Positions 28,791-36,236 of a DNA stretch of 37,864 nucleotides are shown piece by piece; the first letter of the stretch is position 1; each line of letters starts with the position of its first letter. Source of the stretch: a virus; the IMG/VR virus record IMGVR_UViG_3300043434_000386, positions 1-37,864 of that record. One strand, given 5' to 3'. The notes under the pieces are model-generated. The model had not been told where the DNA came from. It saw only the letters and a program-made list of their open reading frames with translations, and ran no database searches. Both the position numbers and the translations under genes were made by a program.

Positions 28791-29456
28791 ATGCTTTTCA
28801 ACTCAGTATATACATATCAAAAATTAAAACGAGACGAATCCACAGGTAAGCGATTATACGCTTGCCCTGATGGATTCAAAGTGCCCAGTGTTACCACAGT
28901 GCTGGATTCCACCAAAGATAAGACTTTTCTTTTAGAATGGCGCAAACGTGTGGGCGACGCAGAAGCTACTAGGATCAGTACAGAGTCAGCAGGTCTTGGA
29001 ACCTTGGTGCATACGCACTTAGAAAATTATGTGCTGGGCAAAGATCGCCCCTCGGGTAACAATCAAGTTCAGATCATGGCCAAGGCCATGGCAGACACTA
29101 TGATCAATGAAGCGTTCTGTGATATCGATGAAGTCTGGGGCATTGAAGCGGCACTGTACTATCCCGAACTGTATGCCGGTACCAGTGACATGATAGGTGT
29201 ACACAAGGGCGTCCCCGCTATCATTGATCACAAAACTACTAAGAAAACTAAAAAGAAGGAATGGATCGAAGACTATTTCCTACAGTGTTGTGCATATGCA
29301 CTGGCGCACAACGAAGTACACGGTACAGATATCAAGAAGGCAGTTATTAACATAGTGGACAGAGATGCCAAGTTACAGAGCTTTATCATAGAGGGCAGCG
29401 AATTTGATCATTATGCCGCACAGTGGGTACAGCGTGTAGATCAGTATTACAGATAA
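28791..29456 (+). CDS. RecB-like PD-(D/E)XK nuclease
   Basis: 221 residues. Motifs of the RecB/Cas4-type nuclease family in order: GTLVH at 70-74, E119 (WGIEAALY), D133 (AGTSDMIG), D146-H-K148 (IIDHKTTKK) and Q165-x-x-x-Y (YFLQCCAYAL). The early PSVTTVLDS segment is also family-typical. Similar genes in cyanophages are called exonucleases. A role in host DNA breakdown or recombination is likely. No Cys cluster for an iron-sulfur centre is seen. It has its own promoter placed right before the ATG. Confidence 0.88.
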   Translation: MLFNSVYTYQKLKRDESTGKRLYACPDGFKVPSVTTVLDSTKDKTFLLEWRKRVGDAEATRISTESAGLGTLVHTHLENYVLGKDRPSGNNQVQIMAKAMADTMINEAFCDIDEVWGIEAALYYPELYAGTSDMIGVHKGVPAIIDHKTTKKTKKKEWIEDYFLQCCAYALAHNEVHGTDIKKAVINIVDRDAKLQSFIIEGSEFDHYAAQWVQRVDQYYR

Positions 29457-29459
29457 ATA
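29453..29459 (+). promoter_or_regulatory. Putative late promoter core ATAAATA
   Basis: AGATAAATAG overlaps the stop of the nuclease gene and ends 8 bases before ATG 29468. No ribosome binding site is visible. Confidence 0.5.
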
Positions 29460-29467
29460 GTTTTACT

Positions 29468-30166
29468 ATGGCAGAAACAATAATTGCAAAAATACAAGTT
29501 CGTAGAGGCGACTTAGATGACTTACCAGTATTAGACGAGGGTGAGTTCGGCTACGCAGTGGACTATCGCAGACTTTTTATTGGAAACACTCCTTTAGAGT
29601 TTGTCACCGACGGCGAAACTACTAGATTTACTATCAGTGATAAAAGTCTGATCCCGGGCCAAATGAAAATACTAGTGGACGGAGTTGAACAAGCTCCTGG
29701 TATTAATTTTCGTTTAGATGGTACAGACTTAGTCTGGGATACTGCACCACCTGCAGGTGTACTAGTAACAATAACCTATAACACAGAACTTTCTGTGATC
29801 AATAACACCATTAATCCTACCATGGAAATGACACAGTTATTGAATAATGTTATTAACAGAGACACTGGATTAAACTGGAATATTGCCAATGGCAATTCTG
29901 CTATATTAAATTATAGTATTGTAAATACAGCTGGAGATATGCACATAGGCATATTAAAATTGATAACAAATGCAAATATATTACCTACACCAGTGAATCC
30001 TGACGACATCGTTGTTGGAGTCACAGACATAGGTGGCGGCATGGGCACGTCAGGTATTACATTTGATGCAAGAATAGAAAATAATAGAGTTCACTTAACA
30101 TACACGAACCCTACAGTACATCACGCGAATTTTTACTATAACATACAACTTTGGAACACGATCTAA
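29468..30166 (+). CDS. Tail fibre or adhesin-like virion protein (232 aa)
   Basis: 232 residues. The N-terminus (IAKIQVRRGDLDDLPVLDEGEFGYAVDYRRLFIGN) matches the short module that begins many phage tail-fibre and tropism proteins (RRG-x-x-x-x-x-P-x-L-x-x-GE-x-GY-x-x-D-x-x-x-x-x-IG). The rest is beta-rich with segments like GQMKILVDGVEQAPG and ends FYYNIQLWNTI. It should be part of the particle. ATG 29468 is preferred over the earlier open frame from 29423, which lies inside the nuclease gene. No ribosome binding site; a late motif is just upstream. Confidence 0.78.
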   Translation: MAETIIAKIQVRRGDLDDLPVLDEGEFGYAVDYRRLFIGNTPLEFVTDGETTRFTISDKSLIPGQMKILVDGVEQAPGINFRLDGTDLVWDTAPPAGVLVTITYNTELSVINNTINPTMEMTQLLNNVINRDTGLNWNIANGNSAILNYSIVNTAGDMHIGILKLITNANILPTPVNPDDIVVGVTDIGGGMGTSGITFDARIENNRVHLTYTNPTVHHANFYYNIQLWNTI

Positions 30167-30603
30167 CACATTGGTACGGTAATACAACTGAGAAAATTCT
30201 TAGTTGGAGAGACCTTAGAAAGAAATCTGCCGAAGCCGGCAAGGAAATGGCCATTAAATTGATTAATGATTGGTGGACATATGCACCCTGGGTGCGAAAA
30301 ACAATAGACCCATATAAGCCTGAGACTTGGCCCACACCCTGGGACATGATAAGTACAGGACAATTTTGCCGCAGTGCAATAGCATTGGGTCAAGCATATA
30401 CTTTTTGGACTTTATATCCAGACATGAACTGTGAACTATGGTTAATCAATAATAAGTCAGAGCAAGACATACATCTAGTTGTCGCCATTGATAAAACATT
30501 GATTTTAAACTATATTATGGGTCATATAGAACATGTAGACGACATGGACTACGAGTTGCTGGCAGTAACAGTCAGAGGCGACCTGGCACATATTAAAATA
30601 TAA
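30151..30603 (+). CDS. Conserved-type hypothetical protein with TTG start (150 aa)
   Basis: 150 residues, Trp-rich: DLTHWYGNTTEKILSWRDLR, LINDWWTYAPWVRKTIDPYKPETWPTPWDMIS, FCRSAIALGQAYTF. I recall the DLT-x-WY-x-NTT-x-KI and WPTPW-x-LI motifs from T4-like cyanophages; function unknown. The frame opens only 9 bases before TTG 30151 and the first ATG would remove 32 residues of the conserved part, so TTG is the likely start. It overlaps the stop of the fibre-like gene by 16 bases. Confidence 0.75.
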   Translation: MEHDLTHWYGNTTEKILSWRDLRKKSAEAGKEMAIKLINDWWTYAPWVRKTIDPYKPETWPTPWDMISTGQFCRSAIALGQAYTFWTLYPDMNCELWLINNKSEQDIHLVVAIDKTLILNYIMGHIEHVDDMDYELLAVTVRGDLAHIKI

Positions 30604-30624
30604 TAGAATAATAAGTTTGCTAGG

Positions 30625-30631
30625 TTAAATA
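30625..30631 (+). promoter_or_regulatory. Late-promoter-like motif TTAAATA upstream of nrdA
   Basis: GGTTAAATAGAAC lies 40 bases before ATG 30672 and is one base off ATAAATA. No convincing sigma70 pair was found for nrdA, so its promoter remains uncertain. Confidence 0.3.
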
Positions 30632-30671
30632 GAACACTAAAAGAAGTTTAAGAATAAAGGAAAAAATAATA

Positions 30672-33014
30672 ATGTCATCAGCCAAACCCATCACCGTTAT
30701 TAAAAGGAATGGAAGTAAAGAGTTACTAGCAGTAGAAAAATGGCAAGCACAGATCGCCAAAGTATGCAGTGGTATCGCCGACGTAAGTCAAAGTATGATA
30801 GAGATCAAGGCTCAGCCGCATTTCTACGATGGTATAACTACCAAGGAAATTGATGAAATTACACTTAGAGCCATAGTTAATCTTATCGATGTAGAAGCCA
30901 ATCCGGACGTGGGTCATACCAACTATCAGTATGTGGCAGGTAAACAGCGTCTAAGTATGTTGCGCAAAGATGTATATGGAGATTATCAACCACCGCATCT
31001 CTATGACATTGTTTTAAAAAATGTTGCAACCGGTCTTTATACCAGTGAATTATTGGAATGGTATACTCGAGAAGACTGGAATAAGATGAATGATATGCTT
31101 GAGCATGACAAAGACGAACAATATAGTTATGCCGCTATTGAACAATTAATTGAAAAATATTTAGTTCGTAACAGGGCCACAAAAGAAATTTATGAAACTC
31201 CCCAGATTAGATACATGGTGGCCGCTGCCACAGTCTTCCACAAAGAGGAACCAAACAACGCAAGACTTAGATTCATCAAAGAATATTACAACGCGGCTAG
31301 TGATGGCTTATTTACTCTTGCTACTCCAGTACTTGCTGGTCTGGGCACTCCCACCAAGCAATTTAGTTCATGCGTGCTTATACGCAGTGATGACGATCTT
31401 GACAGTATCTTTGCTAGTGGCGAAATGATGGCCAAGTATGCCAGCAAACGTGCTGGCATTGGTTTAGAAATTGGGCGACTACGTCCTTTAGGAAGTCCCA
31501 TTAGGGGCGGCGAAATCATGCACACAGGTATGATTCCATTTTTAAAGAAATGGTTTGGAGACCTGCGTTCATGTTCACAAGGAGGAATTCGCAATGCAAG
31601 TGCTACTGTCTTTTATCCAATCTGGCATCACCAGTTTGACGACCTTATTGTACTTAAAAACAACCAAGGAACAGAAGAAACCCGAGTCCGTCATATGGAT
31701 TATGGGATTGTGCTGTCGGCTTTCTTCTGGAGACGATTCAAAAACAAGGAAGCGATAACATTCTTTGACCCCAACGAAGTACCAGATTTATACCAAGCAT
31801 TTTATAGTAACACTAAACTATTCGAAGAACTCTATGTAAAATATGAAAAGCAGTCTGGCCTTCGTAAGAAAACAATGTCAGCAGAAGAAGTATTCAAGTC
31901 TGGCATTTTAAAAGAACGCACAGACACTGGACGTATATATCTAGTGTTCGTTGACAACGTAATGAATCAAGGCCCATTCGATCCTGAGTACCATACAATT
32001 TATCAAAGTAATCTCTGCTGTGAAATTCTACTTCCTACTAAGTCTTTTAAGCGTCTCGACGATGCTGATGGTCGTATTGCCCTTTGTACTCTTGGCAGTA
32101 TTAATTGGGGAGCATTCCGTAACCCCGAGGATATGCGCCGTGCTTGCCGTATTTTACACCGCAGTCTTAACAATATTCTTGATTACCAAGACTTCTTAAG
32201 TATTCAAAGTAAACTAAGCAACGACGAAATTCGTCCACTAGGTATTGGCATTACTAACCTAGCATACTGGCATGCCAAGCGCAGTCTTAAGTACGGCGAC
32301 AAAGATGCACTTCATGAAGTTAAATCTTGGATGGAACACCAAGCATACTATCTAACTGAAGCCAGCGTTGAGTTAGCCAAAGAACGTGGTGCATGTTTAG
32401 GCAGCGATAAGACACGTTATGGACAAGGCATATTCCCTTGGGAATTGCGTGCCAGTGGTGTTAATGAATTAACAGACTTTACACCTGAATTAGACTGGGA
32501 AACATTACGTGCCAATATGAAAGAATATGGCGTTCGTAATGCTACACAAATGGCAATTGCCCCCGTAGAAAGTTCCAGTGTTGTTATCAATTCAACTAAC
32601 GGTATCGAAATGCCAATGAGCTTGATTAGCACCAAAGAAAGTAAAGCTGGATCATTTACACAAGTTGTACCAGAATATCATAAGTTGAAAAACAAATATC
32701 AGTTGATGTGGGAACAACGAGACTGTGATGGTTACTTGAAGACAGCAAGTGTTATTGCAGCCTATGTTGATCAAAGTATTAGTACTAATACATTCTATAA
32801 TCCTGCGCACTTTGCTGATAGAAAAGTCCCTACAACATTGATTGCTAAGAATTTAATGCAAGCTCATTATTGGGGCTTGAAGACATTCTACTATAGCTTG
32901 ATTAATAAAGCGGGTAGTCGTGCGGTAGAAGAACAGCAACCAGACAATGTCATTAGTTTGAATTTTAATCAACAAGACGAACTTGATGATGACTGCGAGG
33001 CATGTAAACTATAA
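30672..33014 (+). CDS. nrdA: Ribonucleotide reductase, class Ia, large subunit NrdA
   Basis: 780 residues. Converts ribonucleoside diphosphates to deoxy forms with NrdB. Seen: N-terminal ATP cone (about 6-100), redox Cys C234 (FSSCVLI) and C472 (ALCTLGSINW), radical-site N447-x-C449-x-E451 (SNLCCEI), the YY pair for radical transfer (LKTFYYSLI) and C-terminal redox Cys pair C775-x2-C778 (CEACKL). E. coli has C-x4-C at this place. All catalytic residues are present. AAAGG precedes ATG 30672. The stop overlaps the next start as TAATG. Confidence 0.96.
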   Translation: MSSAKPITVIKRNGSKELLAVEKWQAQIAKVCSGIADVSQSMIEIKAQPHFYDGITTKEIDEITLRAIVNLIDVEANPDVGHTNYQYVAGKQRLSMLRKDVYGDYQPPHLYDIVLKNVATGLYTSELLEWYTREDWNKMNDMLEHDKDEQYSYAAIEQLIEKYLVRNRATKEIYETPQIRYMVAAATVFHKEEPNNARLRFIKEYYNAASDGLFTLATPVLAGLGTPTKQFSSCVLIRSDDDLDSIFASGEMMAKYASKRAGIGLEIGRLRPLGSPIRGGEIMHTGMIPFLKKWFGDLRSCSQGGIRNASATVFYPIWHHQFDDLIVLKNNQGTEETRVRHMDYGIVLSAFFWRRFKNKEAITFFDPNEVPDLYQAFYSNTKLFEELYVKYEKQSGLRKKTMSAEEVFKSGILKERTDTGRIYLVFVDNVMNQGPFDPEYHTIYQSNLCCEILLPTKSFKRLDDADGRIALCTLGSINWGAFRNPEDMRRACRILHRSLNNILDYQDFLSIQSKLSNDEIRPLGIGITNLAYWHAKRSLKYGDKDALHEVKSWMEHQAYYLTEASVELAKERGACLGSDKTRYGQGIFPWELRASGVNELTDFTPELDWETLRANMKEYGVRNATQMAIAPVESSSVVINSTNGIEMPMSLISTKESKAGSFTQVVPEYHKLKNKYQLMWEQRDCDGYLKTASVIAAYVDQSISTNTFYNPAHFADRKVPTTLIAKNLMQAHYWGLKTFYYSLINKAGSRAVEEQQPDNVISLNFNQQDELDDDCEACKL

Positions 33015-33673
33015 TGTTAGAAACAATTTGCGATATTATGGTAGACGCTTACAAGCGTAACTGGATTACTAGTCGTGACGGTAATGTAAGTATTCGCCAT
33101 CACGATCGTGATCACTTTTATATTACACCCAGCGGAGTTCGGAAACAAACTCTACAACCAGATCAATTTAAAAAGATCGCCATTGATAAAAGTATTCACA
33201 GTGGCTATGGAAGCGCCGCCTTTAATTATAGTTGGCGTGATCTTCCCTACACTGATATCAGTAAGAACTTAGTACCCAGCGGAGAAATTCCTTTACATTT
33301 TGGCTTACAAAAAGAAATGGGTCAGCACAAAGATGATGTGCGAGTAATAGTGCATGTGCATCCAACATACTGTATTGCCGCCATGCATGCTGGCATAGAT
33401 TTGAGTACCATCAGCGATGCTTTCCCAGAACTCAATCGTTATACAAAGGTAGCACCAAATGTAGGCGATGTAGCTCCGATTAGTCAAGAGCTTGCAGACC
33501 AATGCCATAAGCAGTTACAATTAGACAATAACGGCAATATTGCCTATGATATTGTAGGTATTAAAGGACACGGAGTAGTTGCAATAGATAACACTCCTTG
33601 GCGTGCATATGAGCATATAGAACGCCTTGAACATATTTGCAAGATAGTACTTGCATCAGGAAATTACAAATGA
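33014..33673 (+). CDS. Class II aldolase/adducin-type protein within the nrd operon
   Basis: 219 residues, full length for the FucA/AraD/MtnB-type family (zinc-dependent aldolases, epimerases and dehydratases acting on sugar phosphates). Motifs: GNVSIR (23-28), ITPSGV (37-42), catalytic-type E91 (VPSGEIPLH), zinc ligands H114 and H116 (VIVHVHPTYC), H186 (KGHGVVA). The substrate cannot be told from sequence. It sits between nrdA and nrdB, joined to both by overlapping start/stop codons (TAATG and ATGA), so it is made in step with ribonucleotide reductase. A role in sugar-phosphate supply or nucleotide salvage is a guess. Confidence 0.85.
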   Translation: MLETICDIMVDAYKRNWITSRDGNVSIRHHDRDHFYITPSGVRKQTLQPDQFKKIAIDKSIHSGYGSAAFNYSWRDLPYTDISKNLVPSGEIPLHFGLQKEMGQHKDDVRVIVHVHPTYCIAAMHAGIDLSTISDAFPELNRYTKVAPNVGDVAPISQELADQCHKQLQLDNNGNIAYDIVGIKGHGVVAIDNTPWRAYEHIERLEHICKIVLASGNYK

Positions 33674-34770
33674 GCAAACAACAATATAACTTAACTACTA
33701 AAACAGATTATTTAAATCGTAAGATGTTCCTGGACCCAGAAGGCCCAGTGACCATTCAGAGATTTGAGGAAGTCAAGTACAAAAAAATTGCAGACTTTGA
33801 AACAACAGCACGTGGTTTCTTTTGGGTACCAGAAGAAGTATCACTGACCAAAGATGCCAGCGACTTTAAGGATGCCAGTGATGCAGTCAAGCATATCTTT
33901 ACCAGTAACTTACTGCGTCAAACCGCACTGGATAGTTTGCAGGGCCGTGGCCCAAGCCAAGTGTTCGCACCTGTTATTAGTTTACCCGAACTAGAAGCTT
34001 TGGTATACAACTGGACATTCTTTGAAACAAACATTCATAGTCGTAGTTATAGTCACATTATTCGTAACATTTACAACGTGCCTAAAGAAGTATTCAATAC
34101 TATTCACGATACAAAAGAGATTGTGGACATGGCATCAAGCGTTGGTCGTTACTACGATGCATTGCATAAACTTAATTGTATCAAAGAAGTCGGCGGCGAA
34201 GTCATAGAAAAAGATTATGTACGAGCAATTTACATGGCGTTACACGCGAGTTATGCATTAGAAGCTTTCCGTTTTATGGTATCATTTGCTACAAGTTTGG
34301 CAATGGTGGAGAACAAGATCTTTATTGGTAACGGTAACATTATTAGTTTGATTTTACAAGACGAATTGTTACACAAAGGCTGGACTGCATACATTATCAA
34401 TCAAGTGGTCAAAGAAGATCCTAGATTCGCTGCCATTAAGCAGGAATGTGAACAGGAAGTATATCAACTGTACATGGATGTTATACGTGAAGAAAAAGCC
34501 TGGGCAGACTATTTGTTTAAGATGGGCCCTGTTATTGGATTAAATGCTAACATTCTTAAAGAATTTGTTGATTATACAGCGGCAAATGCTTTAAAGGAAA
34601 TAGGCATTAAATATCAAAGTCCTGCACCAAAGTCGACACCAATACCTTGGTTTAACAAGCACAGCGATACAAGTAAAAAGCAAACAGCATTACAAGAAAA
34701 CGAATCGACTAATTATGTTATCGGTGTGATGAGTGATAGTATTGACTATGATGCGTTACCTGCGTTATAA
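33670..34770 (+). CDS. nrdB: Ribonucleotide reductase, class Ia, small subunit NrdB
   Basis: 366 residues. Holds the metal/tyrosyl radical cofactor. By alignment with E. coli NrdB: D88 (TALDSLQGR), E119, H123 and Y127 (FFETNIHSRSY), then the second half ligands in YALEAFRF and QDELLH. The first-half motif is E-x3-H (E119, H123) where E. coli, T4 and human have E-x2-H, that is, one extra residue (N121) between the two ligands; the distances D88-E119 (31) and H123-Y127 (4) are normal. The C-terminal tail DSIDYDALPAL is the expected NrdA-binding end. ATG 33670 overlaps the aldolase stop. Confidence 0.93.
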   Translation: MSKQQYNLTTKTDYLNRKMFLDPEGPVTIQRFEEVKYKKIADFETTARGFFWVPEEVSLTKDASDFKDASDAVKHIFTSNLLRQTALDSLQGRGPSQVFAPVISLPELEALVYNWTFFETNIHSRSYSHIIRNIYNVPKEVFNTIHDTKEIVDMASSVGRYYDALHKLNCIKEVGGEVIEKDYVRAIYMALHASYALEAFRFMVSFATSLAMVENKIFIGNGNIISLILQDELLHKGWTAYIINQVVKEDPRFAAIKQECEQEVYQLYMDVIREEKAWADYLFKMGPVIGLNANILKEFVDYTAANALKEIGIKYQSPAPKSTPIPWFNKHSDTSKKQTALQENESTNYVIGVMSDSIDYDALPAL

Positions 34771-34771
34771 T
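34742..34771 (+). promoter_or_regulatory. Possible sigma70 promoter inside the end of nrdB
   Basis: -35 TTGACT (34742-34747), 18-base spacer, -10 TATAAT (34766-34771), the -10 overlapping the nrdB stop codon. ATG 34782 follows after 10 bases with GGGA between. Part of the match comes from the stop codon, so chance is possible. Confidence 0.4.
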
Positions 34772-34781
34772 AGGGAACACT

Positions 34782-35216
34782 ATGAAAATAAACGAAGTGG
34801 TTGTACCGCAGATTAATGATACTTGGTTTAATCAAGGTAGTTTTAAAACATTTAAAAAACCTGCTCGAGAACGCTACGAGATTGCCACTGAACCGGGAAC
34901 TATTGAAACACTGGAAGGCCCTGTTAAGTATGACGCTGGCTTTTATATCATGACAGGACCAAAAGGTGAGCAGTATCCAATTACACCTGAACGTTTTAAA
35001 GAACTTAAAGACGATTTAGGTAACGGTGTTGCTAGTCCTAAAAAAATAATTAAACTAGCTAAACTTGCTGATCATGACGGTAGCGTTCCTACATCATGGG
35101 GAGAAACAATGCATTATACAGCAGGTAATGATTATATCGTTAAACACGATACAAACGATTATGGTGTAGTAAAGAAAGATATCTTTGCACAAACTTATGA
35201 TACAACAGGAATTTAA
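34782..35216 (+). CDS. PGDYG-like small protein with repeated motif (144 aa)
   Basis: 144 residues. The segment DAGFYIMTGPKGEQYPITPERFKELKDD (about 51-78) resembles the PGDYG domain (pattern G-x-Y-I-x-TGP-x-GE-x-x-PI-x-x-x-x-F). A second, more divergent copy may follow (AGNDYIVKHDTNDYGVVKKDIFAQTYD, about 113-140). Function of the domain is unknown; in other genomes it occurs with a range of small metabolic proteins. Its place after nrdB suggests a link to nucleotide metabolism by context only. Confidence 0.65.
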   Translation: MKINEVVVPQINDTWFNQGSFKTFKKPARERYEIATEPGTIETLEGPVKYDAGFYIMTGPKGEQYPITPERFKELKDDLGNGVASPKKIIKLAKLADHDGSVPTSWGETMHYTAGNDYIVKHDTNDYGVVKKDIFAQTYDTTGI

Positions 35217-35217
35217 T

Positions 35218-35391
35218 ATGCAAATAAGAGTAAAAGATAAAAAAGACAACGGCGATGATTTTGGTGCTTGCGGCTGTGGTCGTAGTCCCAATGGCAAGTG
35301 CATTGGCTGGCATGGGCTAACCGAAGAACAATATCAGGAAGCCCTAGAAGAATATGAAAAAAATTTATTTGAAGACGGAGCAGGAATATGA
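35218..35391 (+). CDS. CDGSH-like mini-protein (57 aa), possible iron-sulfur protein
   Basis: 57 residues. The core GACGCGRSPNGKCIGWHGL has three Cys and a His spaced C-x-C-x7-C-x3-H, one residue shorter than the CDGSH 2Fe-2S motif (C-x-C-x8-C-x3-H, where the last Cys and His follow as CDGSH). A short acidic helix follows. It lies between a PGDYG-like gene and glutaredoxin, in the nrd group, and overlaps the glutaredoxin start by ATGA. A redox or iron-sulfur role near NrdA/NrdB is plausible but unproven; it could instead bind zinc. ATG 35218 follows the upstream stop by one base; an earlier in-frame TTG at 35185 is inside the previous gene. Confidence 0.75.
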   Translation: MQIRVKDKKDNGDDFGACGCGRSPNGKCIGWHGLTEEQYQEALEEYEKNLFEDGAGI

Positions 35392-35627
35392 AAGTAGAAA
35401 TTTATACAAAAGACGCATGCCCGTATTGTGTACAAGCAAAAAACTTGTTTAAAAGCAAGGGCTGGGAATTCACTGAGCATTATATTACGGCAGAAACAAG
35501 AGAGACATTGTTAGAAAATCTAACAACAAGATTGGGGGCAGCACCACGCACAGTGCCTCAGATCTTTATTGATGATCAGGCCATTGGTGGTTATACTGAT
35601 CTAGTAGCGTGGTTAAAAACTCAATAA
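35388..35627 (+). CDS. nrdC: Glutaredoxin
   Basis: 79 residues, standard glutaredoxin length. Active site C11-P-Y-C14, cis-proline segment TVPQIFIDDQ and the GGYTDL glutathione-binding segment. Supplies electrons to ribonucleotide reductase; its position with nrdA/nrdB fits. Overlaps the upstream mini-protein gene by ATGA, indicating co-translation. Confidence 0.93.
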   Translation: MKVEIYTKDACPYCVQAKNLFKSKGWEFTEHYITAETRETLLENLTTRLGAAPRTVPQIFIDDQAIGGYTDLVAWLKTQ

Positions 35628-35633
35628 TTCAAT

Positions 35634-35942
35634 ATGTTAAAAGAAAATAAAATCGGAAAAACAATAAGCATGAAGCTTTCCAGTGGCGATGAAGTCGTTG
35701 GGAAAGTCACAGGACAAACCTCAGAAGGTCTTACTATCAGTAAGCCAGTTATTCTAGCTGCCAGCAGAGAAGGACTACAAATGGTTCCTTTTATGATGAC
35801 CGCCAATCCCGACGGTGAATACATATTCAAAGCACACAATATTATGTGTGTAGTGGACACGGGCGATCAAGTTGCAGATGCTTATCTTGAAAGTACCACT
35901 GGTATTAAGCCAGTTAGAAACAGCAGTAGTATCATAGTCTAA
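35634..35942 (+). CDS. Small beta-barrel-like conserved protein (102 aa)
   Basis: 102 residues. IGKTISMKLSSGDEVVGKVTGQTSEGLTISKPV has the strand-turn-strand pattern of Sm-like or small beta-barrel proteins (K-x-x-x-x-x-L-x-x-G-x-x-x-x-G-x-V). The second half (GLQMVPFMMTANPDGEYIFKAHNIMCVVD) is also beta. I recall related proteins in marine T4-like phages. RNA binding or assembly role possible, unproven. Next gene starts 1 base after its stop. Confidence 0.7.
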   Translation: MLKENKIGKTISMKLSSGDEVVGKVTGQTSEGLTISKPVILAASREGLQMVPFMMTANPDGEYIFKAHNIMCVVDTGDQVADAYLESTTGIKPVRNSSSIIV

Positions 35943-35943
35943 T

Positions 35944-36207
35944 ATGCCAGAAGTTCACAGATTGGGCGATGCCAATGACGATGGAGGTGACATTGCAGAT
36001 ACTGTACAAAATACAGTATTTGCAAATAACTTACCAATAGCTGTCAACGGTAGTTCTGTGAACGGGCATGGTTTAGATTTCCCCACTGTAACAGCCAATG
36101 GCAGTGCAACAGTGTTTATTAACGGGATTCCTGTGAACCGCAGTGGCGATGAAGATGAATGCGGGCACGTCAGAGATCAGGGTAGTCCAGATGTATTCGT
36201 GGAGTAG
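35944..36207 (+). CDS. PAAR-domain tail spike tip protein (gp5.4-like)
   Basis: 87 residues, typical PAAR length. Repeated beta-hairpin pattern with Gly turns: VNGSSVNGHGLDFPTVTANGSATVFINGIPVNRSGD, and metal-site candidate residues H22-like and late C/H (DECGHVRDQGSP). PAAR proteins form the sharp, zinc- or iron-tipped end of the baseplate spike that pierces the outer membrane. It opens the baseplate/virion part at the right side of the window. Confidence 0.88.
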   Translation: MPEVHRLGDANDDGGDIADTVQNTVFANNLPIAVNGSSVNGHGLDFPTVTANGSATVFINGIPVNRSGDEDECGHVRDQGSPDVFVE

Positions 36208-36209
36208 CG

Positions 36210-36216
36210 ATAAATA
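36210..36216 (+). promoter_or_regulatory. Putative late promoter core ATAAATA
   Basis: CGATAAATATCT ends 20 bases before ATG 36237. No ribosome binding site is visible in the short leader. Confidence 0.5.
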
Positions 36217-36236
36217 TCTAAATATATTGGATTATT

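Noticed and set aside
31192-31428. + strand frame within nrdA that might suggest a split gene
   Set aside because: The nrdA frame is continuous with all catalytic residues, so the overlapping frame is chance.
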